From Billgrantia lactosivorans (lineage in GTDB: Bacteria > Pseudomonadota > Gammaproteobacteria > Pseudomonadales > Halomonadaceae): a stretch of DNA of 64,000 bases. Where the stretch lies: contig NZ_QHGY01000002.1 in assembly GCF_003254665.1 (NCBI RefSeq), positions 504,637 through 568,636 on the forward strand. Direction: 5' to 3'. The notes beneath the pieces are model-generated. The model had not been told where the DNA came from, did no database searches, and saw nothing but the letters and a program-made list of their open reading frames with translations. A program made the translations under genes and the position numbers. Each line of letters begins with the position of its first letter. Position 1 is the stretch's first letter. Shown here in pieces: positions 8,141 through 17,635 of this stretch.

Positions 8141-9012
8141 TGGTGCAAGCACGCAAAGGGCCGAAGCGCGATGGCGGAAGGAAGCGAGCGGCCCGTCACG
8201 CCTCCAGCCCACCGGGAGCGCCGGGCGGTCTCGATGCGGTGTTCGGCGTGCATGCGGTGCGGGCCTTGCTGTCCCGTGGTGAAGTGCCCAGGGCGCTGTG
8301 GGTCCAGGAGGGCGAGGCGCAGCAGCGCCTGGCCGAGCTGGTCGACGCCGCGCGACAGGGCGGCGCGCGTGTCGAGGCGCAGCCGCGCGAGGAGCTGGAC
8401 CGCCTGGCCCAGGGGGCCGCTCACCAGGGCATTGTCGCCTTCGCCGCGCCGCTCGCCTTCGAGAACGAGGCGGCGCTGTGGTTCAAGCTCGAGGCCTGGC
8501 CTCACGAGGCTCCGCCGCTGCTGCTGGTGCTCGATGGCGTGACCGACGTGCACAACTTCGGCGCCTGCCTGCGCAGCGCCGATGCCGCCGGCGTGCACGG
8601 CGTGATCGTGCCCAAGGACAAGTCCGCCCCGCTCAACGCCACGGTGCGCAAGGTGGCCTGCGGCGCCGCCGAGAGCGTTCCGGTCTACCAGGTGACCAAC
8701 CTGGCTCGGGCCCTGGCCCGGCTCAAGGCGTGCGGCGTGTGGATCACCGGCACCGCCGGCGAGGCCGAGACGCTGCTCTTCGATGCCGACTTCGGCGGCG
8801 CCACGGCGCTGGTGATGGGCGCCGAGGGCAAGGGCATGCGCCGCCTGACCCGCGAGGCCTGCGACGGCCTGGTCAAGCTGCCGATGGCCGGCAGCGTCAC
8901 GAGCCTCAATGTCTCGGTGGCCACCGGCATCTGCCTGTTCGAGGCGGTGCGCCAGCGCCGGGAGGGGGTCACGTGCCCCGGCGATCTTGCAAGTGGCGCC
9001 GCGGATCACTAG
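8140..9012 (+). CDS. rlmB: 23S rRNA (guanosine-2251-2'-O)-methyltransferase
   Basis: SpoU/TrmH-family (SPOUT knot) methyltransferase that 2'-O-methylates G2251 in the P loop of 23S rRNA using S-adenosylmethionine. The 290 residues have a short basic N-terminal extension (1-30), an L30e-like substrate-binding domain, and the three SPOUT motifs: NFGACLRSADAAG (about 137-149), ALVMGAEGKGMRR (about 224) and LPMAGSVTSLNVSVATG (about 247). It overlaps rnr by one base. Its 3' end contains the promoter of the downstream rpsF operon. Confidence 0.96.
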   Translation: MVQARKGPKRDGGRKRAARHASSPPGAPGGLDAVFGVHAVRALLSRGEVPRALWVQEGEAQQRLAELVDAARQGGARVEAQPREELDRLAQGAAHQGIVAFAAPLAFENEAALWFKLEAWPHEAPPLLLVLDGVTDVHNFGACLRSADAAGVHGVIVPKDKSAPLNATVRKVACGAAESVPVYQVTNLARALARLKACGVWITGTAGEAETLLFDADFGGATALVMGAEGKGMRRLTREACDGLVKLPMAGSVTSLNVSVATGICLFEAVRQRREGVTCPGDLASGAADH

Positions 9013-9015
9013 AAT
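8987..9015 (+). promoter_or_regulatory. Sigma-70 promoter for the rpsF-rpsR-rplI operon
   Basis: TTGCAA (8987-8992), 17 bases, then TAGAAT (9010-9015), straddling the end of rlmB. Transcription would begin near 9022 and leave a leader of about 117 bases before rpsF. Confidence 0.6.
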
Positions 9016-9020
9016 GCAGG

Positions 9021-9099
9021 CGCCCGTTCCTGCGTGAGCGGGCGTTGCTATTTCGACTATCACCTCCTTGCTTCCCTTGAGTGCCGGTTCCGAAGGAAC
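9021..9099 (+). promoter_or_regulatory. Structured leader of the rpsF operon, possible S6:S18 autoregulatory site
   Basis: Two hairpins are visible. The first pairs CGCCCGTTC (9021-9029) with GAGCGGGCG (9036-9044), with one G-U pair, right at the predicted transcript start. The second pairs GTTCC (9087-9091) with GGAAC (9095-9099) around a GAA loop, 40 bases before the start codon. In many bacteria the S6:S18 complex binds the rpsF leader to repress the operon. Whether this leader carries that motif is inference from position. Confidence 0.35.
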
Positions 9100-9138
9100 A
9101 GGTTTCACGCGGAAGCTGCCAACCCGAAAGGAGACCCC

Positions 9139-9519
9139 ATGCGTCATTACGAGATCGTGTTCATGGTCCACCCGGACCAGAGCGAACAAGTGCCGTCCAT
9201 GGTCGAGCGTTACTCCAGCATCGTCACCGAGAGCGGTGGCACCGTGCATCGCCTGGAGGACTGGGGCCGTCGTCACCTGGCCTACCCGATCAACAAGATC
9301 CACAAGGCTCACTACGTGCTGATGAACGTCGAGTGCAGCGGCGAGACCCTCGACGAGATCGAGAACATCTTCCGCTTCAACGACGCCATCATTCGCAGCC
9401 TGGTGGTGCGCTGCAAGGAAGCCATCACCGAAGCTTCGCCGATGATGAAGCCGGCAGACGACAAGCGGGCGCGTCGCGAAGAGCGGCCGCGCACCGAAGA
9501 AACTGCCGAAGCCAACTGA
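9139..9519 (+). CDS. rpsF: Small ribosomal subunit protein S6
   Basis: A 126-residue protein of the 30S central domain that binds 16S rRNA as a dimer with S18. It starts [17 protein letters not shown], has the family's [17 protein letters not shown] strand, and ends in a charged tail (about 100-126, [17 protein letters not shown]). The start is the ATG after AAAGGAGA. An in-frame start further upstream at 9034 has no ribosome-binding site and would lie within the leader. First gene of the rpsF-rpsR-membrane protein-rplI operon. Confidence 0.97.
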   Translation: MRHYEIVFMVHPDQSEQVPSMVERYSSIVTESGGTVHRLEDWGRRHLAYPINKIHKAHYVLMNVECSGETLDEIENIFRFNDAIIRSLVVRCKEAITEASPMMKPADDKRARREERPRTEETAEAN

Positions 9520-9543
9520 TCGCACGTACCGAGGAGTCTTTTC

Positions 9544-9771
9544 ATGGCACGCTTTTTCCGCCGTCGCAAGTTCTGCCGTTTCACCGCTGAAGGCGTGAAG
9601 CAGATCGACTACAAGGATCTGGACACGCTCAAGGCCTACATCACCGAGACCGGCAAGATCGTCCCCAGCCGCATCACCGGTACCAAGGCCCGTTACCAGC
9701 GTCAGCTGGCTACCGCCATCAAGCGTGCGCGCTACCTGGCCCTGCTGCCCTATACCGACAGCCACCAGTAA
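9544..9771 (+). CDS. rpsR: Small ribosomal subunit protein S18
   Basis: A 75-residue basic protein that forms a heterodimer with S6 on 16S rRNA. It begins [17 protein letters not shown] and contains the hallmark [33 protein letters not shown]. The single Cys11 is in a strand that in some bacteria contributes to zinc binding, but the full zinc motif is absent. It sits 24 bases after rpsF behind a GAGGAG ribosome-binding site. Confidence 0.98.
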   Translation: MARFFRRRKFCRFTAEGVKQIDYKDLDTLKAYITETGKIVPSRITGTKARYQRQLATAIKRARYLALLPYTDSHQ

Positions 9772-9782
9772 GCCGCGACTCG

Positions 9783-10637
9783 ATGTTGCCGATTGCCCGA
9801 TGGCTGATGCGCGGCACGCCGTACGCCGCAGGCGGGGCGGCACTGGCAGCGATCGTGCCCTGGCTGTTCTGGCTGGGCGGCGCCATCGTTGCCCTGGTCA
9901 CGCTGCGGCGCGGCCTGTCGCCGGCACTGCCGGTGCTGGTGGCGGCCGCCATCCCCACCGGCTGGTGGTGGACCCAGGGCGACGCCATTCCGCTGGCCAG
10001 CGTGCTGCTGGTCACGCTGATGGCGGTGGTGCTGCGCTCCCGCATGCGCTGGAGCGAGGCGCTGATCGTCGGCACCCTGGCCACGGCGGCGATGGTCCAG
10101 TTGGGCATCTTCGTGCCGCCGGGCGGTACCGAGGCGCTGCTGGAGCAGCTGCGCCAGGGGTCGGCCGATATCGACGGCATGCTGAGCGAACTGGCGCGGC
10201 AGGGCGTCGACACCGAGGAGCTGGCGACCCTGCTGATCGGGGGCATCACCGGCCTGGTCGTGCTGATTGCCGCCATCGGCTGCCTGGCGCTGGCACGGGC
10301 CTGGCAGGCGGGGCTGTACAACCCCGGCGGCTTTCGCCAGGAGTTCCATGCGCTGCGCCTGGCGCCGCGCGAACTCGGTCTGCTGGTGCTGCTCGGCGTG
10401 GTGGGCATGGTGCTGGACCTGCCGTCGCTCTCCATGCTGGTCTGGATACCGCTGCTGGTGGCCGGCATTGCGCTGGTGCACGGCTTCATCGGGATGAAGG
10501 GTATGAACGGGCTGTGGCTGATCGCCTTCTACGTATTGCTGATCACCACCTGGCCCATGATTCTGATAGTGCTGCTGGTGGCCTTCGTCGACGTGTTCGT
10601 GGATTTCCGCGGCCGTCTGGCCCCTCGCAGCGACTGA
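9783..10637 (+). CDS. Multi-pass membrane protein between rpsR and rplI (DUF2232-like), function unknown
   Basis: A 284-residue inner-membrane protein with about eight hydrophobic segments and a short soluble stretch at about 115-145 (GGTEALLEQLRQGSADIDG). The position between rpsR and rplI is conserved in Pseudomonas and relatives, where the protein is unnamed. The fold resembles the DUF2232/YybS group, whose role is not established. It starts 12 bases after rpsR. Its co-transcription with ribosomal protein genes links its level to growth rate; nothing in the sequence shows an enzyme site. Confidence 0.85.
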   Translation: MLPIARWLMRGTPYAAGGAALAAIVPWLFWLGGAIVALVTLRRGLSPALPVLVAAAIPTGWWWTQGDAIPLASVLLVTLMAVVLRSRMRWSEALIVGTLATAAMVQLGIFVPPGGTEALLEQLRQGSADIDGMLSELARQGVDTEELATLLIGGITGLVVLIAAIGCLALARAWQAGLYNPGGFRQEFHALRLAPRELGLLVLLGVVGMVLDLPSLSMLVWIPLLVAGIALVHGFIGMKGMNGLWLIAFYVLLITTWPMILIVLLVAFVDVFVDFRGRLAPRSD

Positions 10638-10652
10638 CAAGAGGTTAACGAG

Positions 10653-11099
10653 ATGGAAGTCATTCTGCTCGACAACATTGGCAAGCTGGGCGGCCTGGGT
10701 GACAAGGTGTCCGTCAAGCCCGGCTATGGACGTAACTACCTGGTGCCCTACGGCCTGGCCGTGCCGGCCACCAAGGACAACGTGGAAGCCTTCGAGGCGC
10801 AGCGCGCCGAGCTCGAGGCCCAGGCCGCCGAGCGCAAGGCGATCGCCGAATCCCGCGCCGCCCAGCTCGCCGAGATCGAGCTGTCGCTGGTGGCCAAGGC
10901 CGGTGACGAAGGCAAGCTGTTCGGCTCCATCGGCCCGCGCGACCTGGCCGAGGCGCTGGGGCAGGCCGGCATCGAGGTCGCCAAGAGCGAAGTTCGCATG
11001 CCCGAAGGCCCGATCCGCCAGACCGGCGAGTACGACATCGACCTGCACCTGCACGCCGACGTCGACGCCACCGTTCGCGTGGTCGTGGTCGCCGAGTAA
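10653..11099 (+). CDS. rplI: Large ribosomal subunit protein L9
   Basis: A 148-residue two-domain protein. The N-terminal rRNA-binding domain ([32 protein letters not shown]) is joined by a long central helix (about 42-75, rich in Ala and Glu) to a C-terminal domain ([15 protein letters not shown]). It sits on the 50S flank near L1 and helps maintain the reading frame. Last gene of the operon; a strong hairpin follows. Confidence 0.98.
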   Translation: MEVILLDNIGKLGGLGDKVSVKPGYGRNYLVPYGLAVPATKDNVEAFEAQRAELEAQAAERKAIAESRAAQLAEIELSLVAKAGDEGKLFGSIGPRDLAEALGQAGIEVAKSEVRMPEGPIRQTGEYDIDLHLHADVDATVRVVVVAE

Positions 11100-11129
11100 G
11101 CCACGCGGCTGACGCTTGCGCGACGCCAG

Positions 11130-11160
11130 GGGGCGCGGGGGGTTACTCCCGCGCCCCTTG
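11130..11160 (+). terminator. Terminator after rplI
   Basis: GGGGCGCGGG (11130-11139) can pair with CCCGCGCCCC (11148-11157), followed by TTGCTTGT. The GC-rich stem with a weak T tract is consistent with the end of the ribosomal operon. Confidence 0.65.
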
Positions 11161-11315
11161 CTTGTGTCTGGGCCAGGGAACGGCCTTAGACATTGGTAGT
11201 AATATTACGGTTTGTCTTTGCGTCGCGACTCTTAAACGATTAAGTTTTGCCTGACCTGGGTGCGCTGCGCTTCAGGCCAGGGCAGCAGGGCCGAAAGGCA
11301 TCATCGCGATGCTGA

Positions 11316-12899
<1,584 letters not shown>

Positions 12900-12953
12900 G
12901 TCCCATCGCGGCCCGCTGAGCCGGGCCGTGCTCGCGTGCTGTTTCGACTCCTT

Positions 12954-12980
12954 CCGCGACCGCTGCCGGTCGCGGTTTTT
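12954..12980 (+). terminator. Rho-independent terminator after the porin gene
   Basis: A perfect 9-base-pair stem (12954-12962 with 12967-12975) with a CTGC loop is followed directly by TTTTTG. Confidence 0.88.
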
Positions 12981-13056
12981 GTCGTTTCGAAAGGTGGGGC
13001 CGTCCCCGGCCATCGGGTAGAATGGCACGGCCCGTCCCGATGAAGGTTGCCGCGCC

Positions 13057-14445
13057 ATGAACGACACGCTCGAGCTCGATCAGGAAACCGCCGCGCTCAA
13101 GGTGCCACCGCACTCGCTCGAAGCCGAGCAGTCGGTGCTGGGTGGCCTGATGCTCGACAATCAGGCCTGGGACAACGTGGCCGACCGGCTGGTGGCGGAC
13201 GACTTCTATCGCTACGAGCATCGCCTGATCTTCAATTCCATGATCGGTCTTGCCGAGGCGGCCAGGCCGCTCGACGTGGTCACGCTCTCCGAGGCGCTGG
13301 AGGGGCGCGACCAGCTCGACACCGTCGGCGGGCTCGCCTACCTGGCCGAGCTGGCGCGCAATACGCCCTCGGCGAGCAACATCCGCGCCTACGCCGACAT
13401 CGTTCGCGAACGTGCCACGCTGCGCAAGCTGATCCGCGCCGCCAACCAGATCGCCGACGGGGCGTTCAGCCCGCAGGGACGGCCGGCCGACGAGCTGCTC
13501 GACGAGGCCGAGCGGCTGGTGTTCCAGATCAGCGAGGAGCGCCCCAAGTCGGGCGGTCCCATCGGCATGAGCGAGCTGCTGGCCAAGGCGGTCGACCGCA
13601 TCGACGAGCTGTTCAACATGAAGGGCGAGATGACCGGACTCTCGACCGGCTTCCGCGATCTCGACGAGATGACCTCGGGGCTGCAGCCCTCGGACCTGGT
13701 GATCATCGCGGGGCGCCCCTCCATGGGCAAGACCACCTTCGCCATGAACGTGGTGGAGCATGCGGTGATCTCGAGCGACAAGCCGGTCATGGTGTTCTCC
13801 ATGGAGATGCCGGCGGATTCGCTGATGCTGCGCATGCTGTCGTCGCTGGGGCGTATCGACCAGACCCGGGTGCGTACCGGCCAGCTGGAGGACGAGGACT
13901 GGCCGCGGCTGACCTCGGCGGTGAACCTGCTCAAGGACAAGCAGCTGTTCATCGACGACACCGCGGCACTGTCGCCCAACGAGATGCGCTCGCGGATGCG
14001 CCGCCTGGTGCGCGAGCACGGCAACCTGGCGCTGGTGATGATCGACTACCTGCAGCTGATGCAGATACCCGGCTTCTCCGAGAACCGCACCGGCGAGATC
14101 TCCGAGATCTCGCGCTCGCTCAAGGGCCTGGCCAAGGAGTTCGGCTGCCCGGTGATCGCGCTCTCCCAGCTCAACCGCTCGCTGGAGCAGCGCCCCAACA
14201 AGCGCCCGGTGATGTCTGACCTGCGCGAATCGGGGGCCATCGAGCAGGATGCCGACGTGATCGCCTTCGTCTACCGCGACGAGGTCTACAACCCCGACAA
14301 CCCCGACAACCAGGGCCTGGCCGAGCTGATCATCGGCAAGCAGCGTAACGGCCCCATCGGCACGGTGCACATGGCCTTCATCGGCAAGTACACCCGCTTC
14401 GAGGACCTGGCGCCGGACAGCTACGGCGAGGCATTCGGTGAGTGA
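13057..14445 (+). CDS. dnaB: Replicative DNA helicase
   Basis: Hexameric 5'-to-3' helicase at the replication fork that interacts with primase (DnaG, also in this window). The 462 residues comprise the N-terminal primase-binding domain (PHSLEAEQSVLGGLMLD) and a RecA-like motor domain with Walker A GRPSMGKTTF at about 218-227, Walker B-type LVMIDYLQLM at about 327-336, and the DnaB arginine region LRESGAIEQDADV. The length is normal and there is no intein. Monocistronic, with the porin terminator on one side and a new promoter after it. Confidence 0.98.
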   Translation: MNDTLELDQETAALKVPPHSLEAEQSVLGGLMLDNQAWDNVADRLVADDFYRYEHRLIFNSMIGLAEAARPLDVVTLSEALEGRDQLDTVGGLAYLAELARNTPSASNIRAYADIVRERATLRKLIRAANQIADGAFSPQGRPADELLDEAERLVFQISEERPKSGGPIGMSELLAKAVDRIDELFNMKGEMTGLSTGFRDLDEMTSGLQPSDLVIIAGRPSMGKTTFAMNVVEHAVISSDKPVMVFSMEMPADSLMLRMLSSLGRIDQTRVRTGQLEDEDWPRLTSAVNLLKDKQLFIDDTAALSPNEMRSRMRRLVREHGNLALVMIDYLQLMQIPGFSENRTGEISEISRSLKGLAKEFGCPVIALSQLNRSLEQRPNKRPVMSDLRESGAIEQDADVIAFVYRDEVYNPDNPDNQGLAELIIGKQRNGPIGTVHMAFIGKYTRFEDLAPDSYGEAFGE

Positions 14446-14457
14446 CCCGGGGCGCGC

Positions 14458-14485
14458 TTGAGCCTCGCGTCCGGCCCCGTATAAT
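14458..14485 (+). promoter_or_regulatory. Sigma-70 promoter for the 97-residue hypothetical gene
   Basis: TTGAGC (14458-14463), 16 bases, then a perfect TATAAT (14480-14485), just after the dnaB stop and 36 bases before the next start codon. Confidence 0.6.
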
Positions 14486-14520
14486 GCCGAGCCCCCGACA
14501 GTCGATTTCGAGGAGTGACC

Positions 14521-14814
14521 ATGGCAGGCGGATTTCGGCGCGGCAAGCGCCAGCGCACCCCCAAACTGGAAGCGCGCGGCGAACTCCAGTCGCTGGAGCG
14601 TGAGGGACCCTTCAAGGAGTGGCTGGGCATGCCCGACCTCTACCGCTTCCATCTGGTCGTCGACGGCGAGGCCTACAGCTACCAGACCGAGGACGCCGAA
14701 CTGGCCGTGGCCGTGGGCGACCGCGTGGTGTTCCGCTACAAGGAGACCAAGGCGGGCAAGTGGGTCGACCGCAACTCCCTGGCCAAGGCGATCGATCCCT
14801 CCGACTACCGGTAG
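14521..14814 (+). CDS. Hypothetical 97-residue protein
   Basis: A small soluble protein that I do not recognise. The first 25 residues are very basic (MAGGFRRGKRQRTPKLEARG), followed by what looks like a small beta-rich domain (DLYRFHLVVDGEAYSYQTEDAE, then VGDRVVFRYKETKAGKWVDRNSL). The basic start plus a small barrel suggests nucleic-acid binding, but this is only inference. The ATG at 14521 is chosen over the in-frame GTG at 14515 because AGGAG ends five bases before the ATG. It has its own strong promoter and is probably monocistronic. Confidence 0.75.
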   Translation: MAGGFRRGKRQRTPKLEARGELQSLEREGPFKEWLGMPDLYRFHLVVDGEAYSYQTEDAELAVAVGDRVVFRYKETKAGKWVDRNSLAKAIDPSDYR

Positions 14815-14885
14815 CGTCCGAACGGTGTTCGGAACCCTTGCCCAGGTACATGGTCATACGGAAGTCAGAATTTCGTCATGCAATT

Positions 14886-14917
14886 GATATCGGGCACAGC
14901 CAAGCTGTGCCCGTATC
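14886..14917. repeat. Strong near-perfect inverted repeat upstream of the DUF6482-like gene
   Basis: CGGGCACAGC (14891-14900) and GCTGTGCCCG (14904-14913) pair perfectly around a 3-base loop. GATA (14886-14889) pairs with TATC (14914-14917) after a one-base bulge, for a stem of 14 pairs. No T run follows on the plus strand. It may be a terminator for the preceding gene, an operator or a leader structure. Confidence 0.7.
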
Positions 14918-14960
14918 GTATATTCTCAGAACGGAGATAGGACGAAACATGGAGGGAGCC

Positions 14961-15263
14961 ATGCAATTCGAAGAACTCAAGGAATTTGCCGCGCACAGCG
15001 ACAATTTCGAAATCCGTGTCATTACCCACACCGGCAGCCGCTGCTACCAGGTGGAGCTCGAAGACGTCGAAGGCCGGCGGCACATGCTGACGCGGCGAGG
15101 CAAGCCGATCGTGTTTCGAGCGCTTGAGGACGTCTACCTCGAGCTGCAGCGCGCGGGCATACACCAGGCCTTTCTGGTTCAGCACATACCCGAGGACGAG
15201 GTGATAGGCCGCGAGGCGCATTATCACGATCCGCTGACGTCACGTACGCCGCTGGTCTTTTGA
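14961..15263 (+). CDS. DUF6482-like small protein, function unknown
   Basis: A 100-residue acidic protein (MQFEELKEFAAHSDNFEIRV...) resembling the DUF6482 proteins commonly seen in Halomonas genomes; I recall no assigned function. A beta-rich core (VITHTGSRCYQVELEDVEG) is followed by an alpha segment (ALEDVYLELQRAGI) and a strand (AFLVQHIPEDEV). The ATG at 14961 is preferred over the one at 14949 because GGAGG ends five bases before it. A TATATT -10-like box (14919-14924) and the strong hairpin lie just upstream. No enzymatic motif is visible. Confidence 0.8.
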   Translation: MQFEELKEFAAHSDNFEIRVITHTGSRCYQVELEDVEGRRHMLTRRGKPIVFRALEDVYLELQRAGIHQAFLVQHIPEDEVIGREAHYHDPLTSRTPLVF

Positions 15264-15383
15264 ATCCGCGCTGTCTGCCTTGCTCTGAAGTTATACAAAT
15301 TATCTTGATAGTATAGCTTCATCCCGCCCACGGCTTCGCCCTGATACACTAGGCGCTCCGTCGTTCAGCAAGGAGCGCAGTGC

Positions 15384-16457
15384 ATGCCTTCAGCGCAAGT
15401 CGAGCAGGAGCCGTCGGGCCGCGAACGCCCCGCTCATGCTCCGTCTGATCACCCTTCGGTTCCCGCTTCCAAGGTGGGCGTCGTGCTGGCCAACCTGGGC
15501 ACGCCTGACGCTACCGACTACTGGTCGATGCGTCGCTACCTCAACGAGTTCCTGTCCGACAAGCGCGTGGTCGACTACCCGAGCTGGAAATGGCAGCCGC
15601 TGCTGCAGCTGGTCATCCTCAGTCGGCGTCCGTTCAAGTCGGGCGAGGCCTACCGCAGCATCTGGAACACGCAGCAGGACGAAAGCCCGCTGCTCACCAT
15701 CACTCGCGAGCAGACCCGCAAGCTGGCGCAGGCCCTCGAGGCGCGCCATGGCGACCGGGTGCGGGTCGACTTCTGCATGCGTTACGGCAACCCCTCGACG
15801 CAGAGCGTGCTGCATCGGCTGCAGGCCGAGGGCTGCGAGCGCATCCTGTTCTTCCCGCTCTACCCCCAGTACGCCTCGCCGACCACGGCTACCGCCAACG
15901 ACCAGGCCTTCCGCGCGCTGATGAAGCTGAAGTGGCAGCCGGCCATTCGCACCGTACCGGCCTACTTCGAGCATCCGGCCTACCTCGAGGCGCTGGTCAG
16001 TTCGGTGCGCGAGGCGTACGCCGCCGCCGACACGCCGCCCGAAGTGCTGGTGGCCTCGTATCACGGCGTGCCCAAGCGCTTCCTGCTCGAGGGCGACCCC
16101 TATCACTGCCAGTGCCAGAAGACCACACGACTGCTGCGTGAACGCCTCGGTTGGCCCGAGGGGGCGATCCAGACCGCCTTCCAGTCGCAGTTCGGCCCCG
16201 AGGAGTGGGTCGGGCCGCAGACCGTCGACCATGTCGCCGAGCTGGCGCGCCAGGGCACGAAGCACATCGCGGTGGTCTCCCCGGCGTTCGCCTCCGACTG
16301 CGTGGAGACGCTGGAGGAGATCAACGAGGAGATTCGCGACAGCTTCCTCGCCGCCGGCGGCGAGCGCTTCACCTACGTGCCCTGCCTCAACGACCGCGAC
16401 GACCATATCGCCGCGCTGCTGGCCATCGCCGAGAACGAGCTGGGCGGCTGGTTGTAG
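15384..16457 (+). CDS. hemH: Ferrochelatase
   Basis: Inserts ferrous iron into protoporphyrin IX, the last step of heme synthesis. The 357 residues include a variable N-terminal extension of about 30 residues before the core (KVGVVLANLGTPDATDYWS). The metal-binding His is in VASYHGVPKRF (about 228), the catalytic Glu in DCVETLEEINEE (about 306-312), and the PLYPQYASPTTAT motif is intact. The heme-copper oxidase in this window is one consumer of its pathway. Its upstream region (15264-15383) is AT-rich with several -10-like sequences, but no single promoter stands out. Convergent with the minus-strand Mrp operon. Confidence 0.97.
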   Translation: MPSAQVEQEPSGRERPAHAPSDHPSVPASKVGVVLANLGTPDATDYWSMRRYLNEFLSDKRVVDYPSWKWQPLLQLVILSRRPFKSGEAYRSIWNTQQDESPLLTITREQTRKLAQALEARHGDRVRVDFCMRYGNPSTQSVLHRLQAEGCERILFFPLYPQYASPTTATANDQAFRALMKLKWQPAIRTVPAYFEHPAYLEALVSSVREAYAAADTPPEVLVASYHGVPKRFLLEGDPYHCQCQKTTRLLRERLGWPEGAIQTAFQSQFGPEEWVGPQTVDHVAELARQGTKHIAVVSPAFASDCVETLEEINEEIRDSFLAAGGERFTYVPCLNDRDDHIAALLAIAENELGGWL

Positions 16458-16473
16458 CCCGCCGCGCCGTGGC

Positions 16474-16866
16474 TCAGCCGTGGCCGCGGTCGGGGTGGGG
16501 CACGGGCTTCTCGCCGATCTCCTCGGGGCGCAGCTCGGGCGGGCGTCCGCCGGTCTCGTCGATGTGCTTGAGCTGCATGTGCAGCCCGGTCTTGGCCAGC
16601 AGGTGGGCGCTTACCGGGGCGGTGATGAACAGGAACAGCGTGATCAGCATCTCCTGGATATCGGGCTTGCCCTGGGTGACCCAGAAATAGAGCATCGAGG
16701 CGATCAGCATGCAGCCGATCCCCAGCGTGGTGGCCTTGGTGGGGCCATGCAGGCGCATGTAGAAGTCGCGCAGGTGGGCCATGCCCAGCGAGCCGATGAA
16801 GGCGAAGACGCCGCCGGCGACGAGGAAGAAGGCGATCACGCCCTCGAGGATCACGTACAGGGTCAT
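16474..16866 (-). CDS. mrpG: Mrp-type Na+/H+ antiporter subunit G (first operon)
   Basis: A 130-residue small subunit of the multisubunit Mrp cation/proton antiporter in the inner membrane. It has three membrane helices (about 5-27, 40-60 and 67-90) and the family signature GMAHLRDFYMRLHGPTKATTLG, then a charged cytoplasmic tail (DETGGRPPELRPEEIGEKP). The start MTLYVILEG is chosen over upstream in-frame starts because it follows a GGAGG site and sits 8 bases after mrpF. Last gene of the six-gene AB-C-D-E-F-G operon. Confidence 0.93.
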   Translation of the reverse strand: MTLYVILEGVIAFFLVAGGVFAFIGSLGMAHLRDFYMRLHGPTKATTLGIGCMLIASMLYFWVTQGKPDIQEMLITLFLFITAPVSAHLLAKTGLHMQLKHIDETGGRPPELRPEEIGEKPVPHPDRGHG

Positions 16867-16874
16867 GGGGCCTC

Positions 16875-17144
16875 CTATTCGATGATGTCGCCGCGCAGCA
16901 GGTACTTGCACACCGCCACGGTGCTGATGAAACCGAGCATGGCGATCAACAGCGCCGACTCGAAGTAGGTCTTGGTGTTGAGCCACAGCCCCATCAGCAC
17001 GATCAGCGCGATGGAGTTGATGTACATGGTGTCCAGTGCCAGGATGCGGTCGGGCATGTCCGGTCCCACCGCGAGCCGATAGACGTTCAGCAGCAGGGCC
17101 AGGACCACCAGCGTCAGGCTGATCGTCAGCGCGATGTCTAGCAT
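16875..17144 (-). CDS. mrpF: Mrp-type Na+/H+ antiporter subunit F (first operon)
   Basis: An 89-residue protein with three hydrophobic helices and the conserved loop VGPDMPDRILALDTMYIN, which is highly typical of MrpF/PhaF. It overlaps mrpE by seven bases. A needed but not ion-translocating subunit in characterised Mrp systems. Confidence 0.95.
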   Translation of the reverse strand: MLDIALTISLTLVVLALLLNVYRLAVGPDMPDRILALDTMYINSIALIVLMGLWLNTKTYFESALLIAMLGFISTVAVCKYLLRGDIIE

Positions 17145-17635
17145 TCGTAGATCTCCTTCAACGGCCGCTCGTAGCGCTCGCGGATGTGGGCGATCAAGGC
17201 GTCCTCGTCCCTGGCGTTCAGGGCGTGGATCAGCAGCGTCTTGCCGTCCATGCGCAGGTTGGCCGACACCGTGCCCGGCGTCAGGCTGATGGTGTTGGCC
17301 AGCAGCGTGATGGTGAAGCGATCCTTCAGCATCAGCGGGTATTCCACGAAGTGCGGGTGCAGGCGGCGGCGCGGGTTGACGATCAGCCAGGCCACCTCGA
17401 TGTTGGCGATCAGGATGTCGCCCAGCACCCGCAGCACGAAGCGCAGCAGCAGCCAGGGCTTGGCAATATGCGGCTGGGCGTCCCAGAAGCGATGGGTCGC
17501 CAGCGGAATCGCCACCGCCAGGAAGGTCCCCAGCAAGATCTGGCCGAAGGCGAGGCTGCGCACCAGCAGCAGCCAGACCACGAGCAGCAGCAGCGACAGC
17601 AGTGGTGTCGGCAGCCAGGGGCGAGGCTTGATCAT
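17138..17635 (-). CDS. mrpE: Mrp-type Na+/H+ antiporter subunit E (first operon)
   Basis: A 165-residue subunit with two N-terminal helices (about 9-50) and the MrpE signature LLANTISLTPGTVSANL in the C-terminal soluble part. The start MIKPRPWLPT overlaps the mrpD stop by ATGA. MrpE is thought to be at the trimer-like interface of the complex and to stabilise it. A long run of Leu and Val codons (LLSLLLLVVWLLLV) marks the first helix. Confidence 0.94.
   Translation of the reverse strand: MIKPRPWLPTPLLSLLLLVVWLLLVRSLAFGQILLGTFLAVAIPLATHRFWDAQPHIAKPWLLLRFVLRVLGDILIANIEVAWLIVNPRRRLHPHFVEYPLMLKDRFTITLLANTISLTPGTVSANLRMDGKTLLIHALNARDEDALIAHIRERYERPLKEIYEC

Noticed and set aside
5633..8212. An 859-residue open frame on the minus strand across rnr
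   Set aside because: It is antisense to the complete and motif-rich RNase R gene. Long mirror frames are expected at this GC content, and the translation has no recognisable domains.
11217..11245. A possible promoter for the porin (TTGCGT, 17 bases, TAAGTT)
   Set aside because: The -10 box matches only three of six bases and the AT-rich region offers several equal alternatives, so no single promoter can be called.
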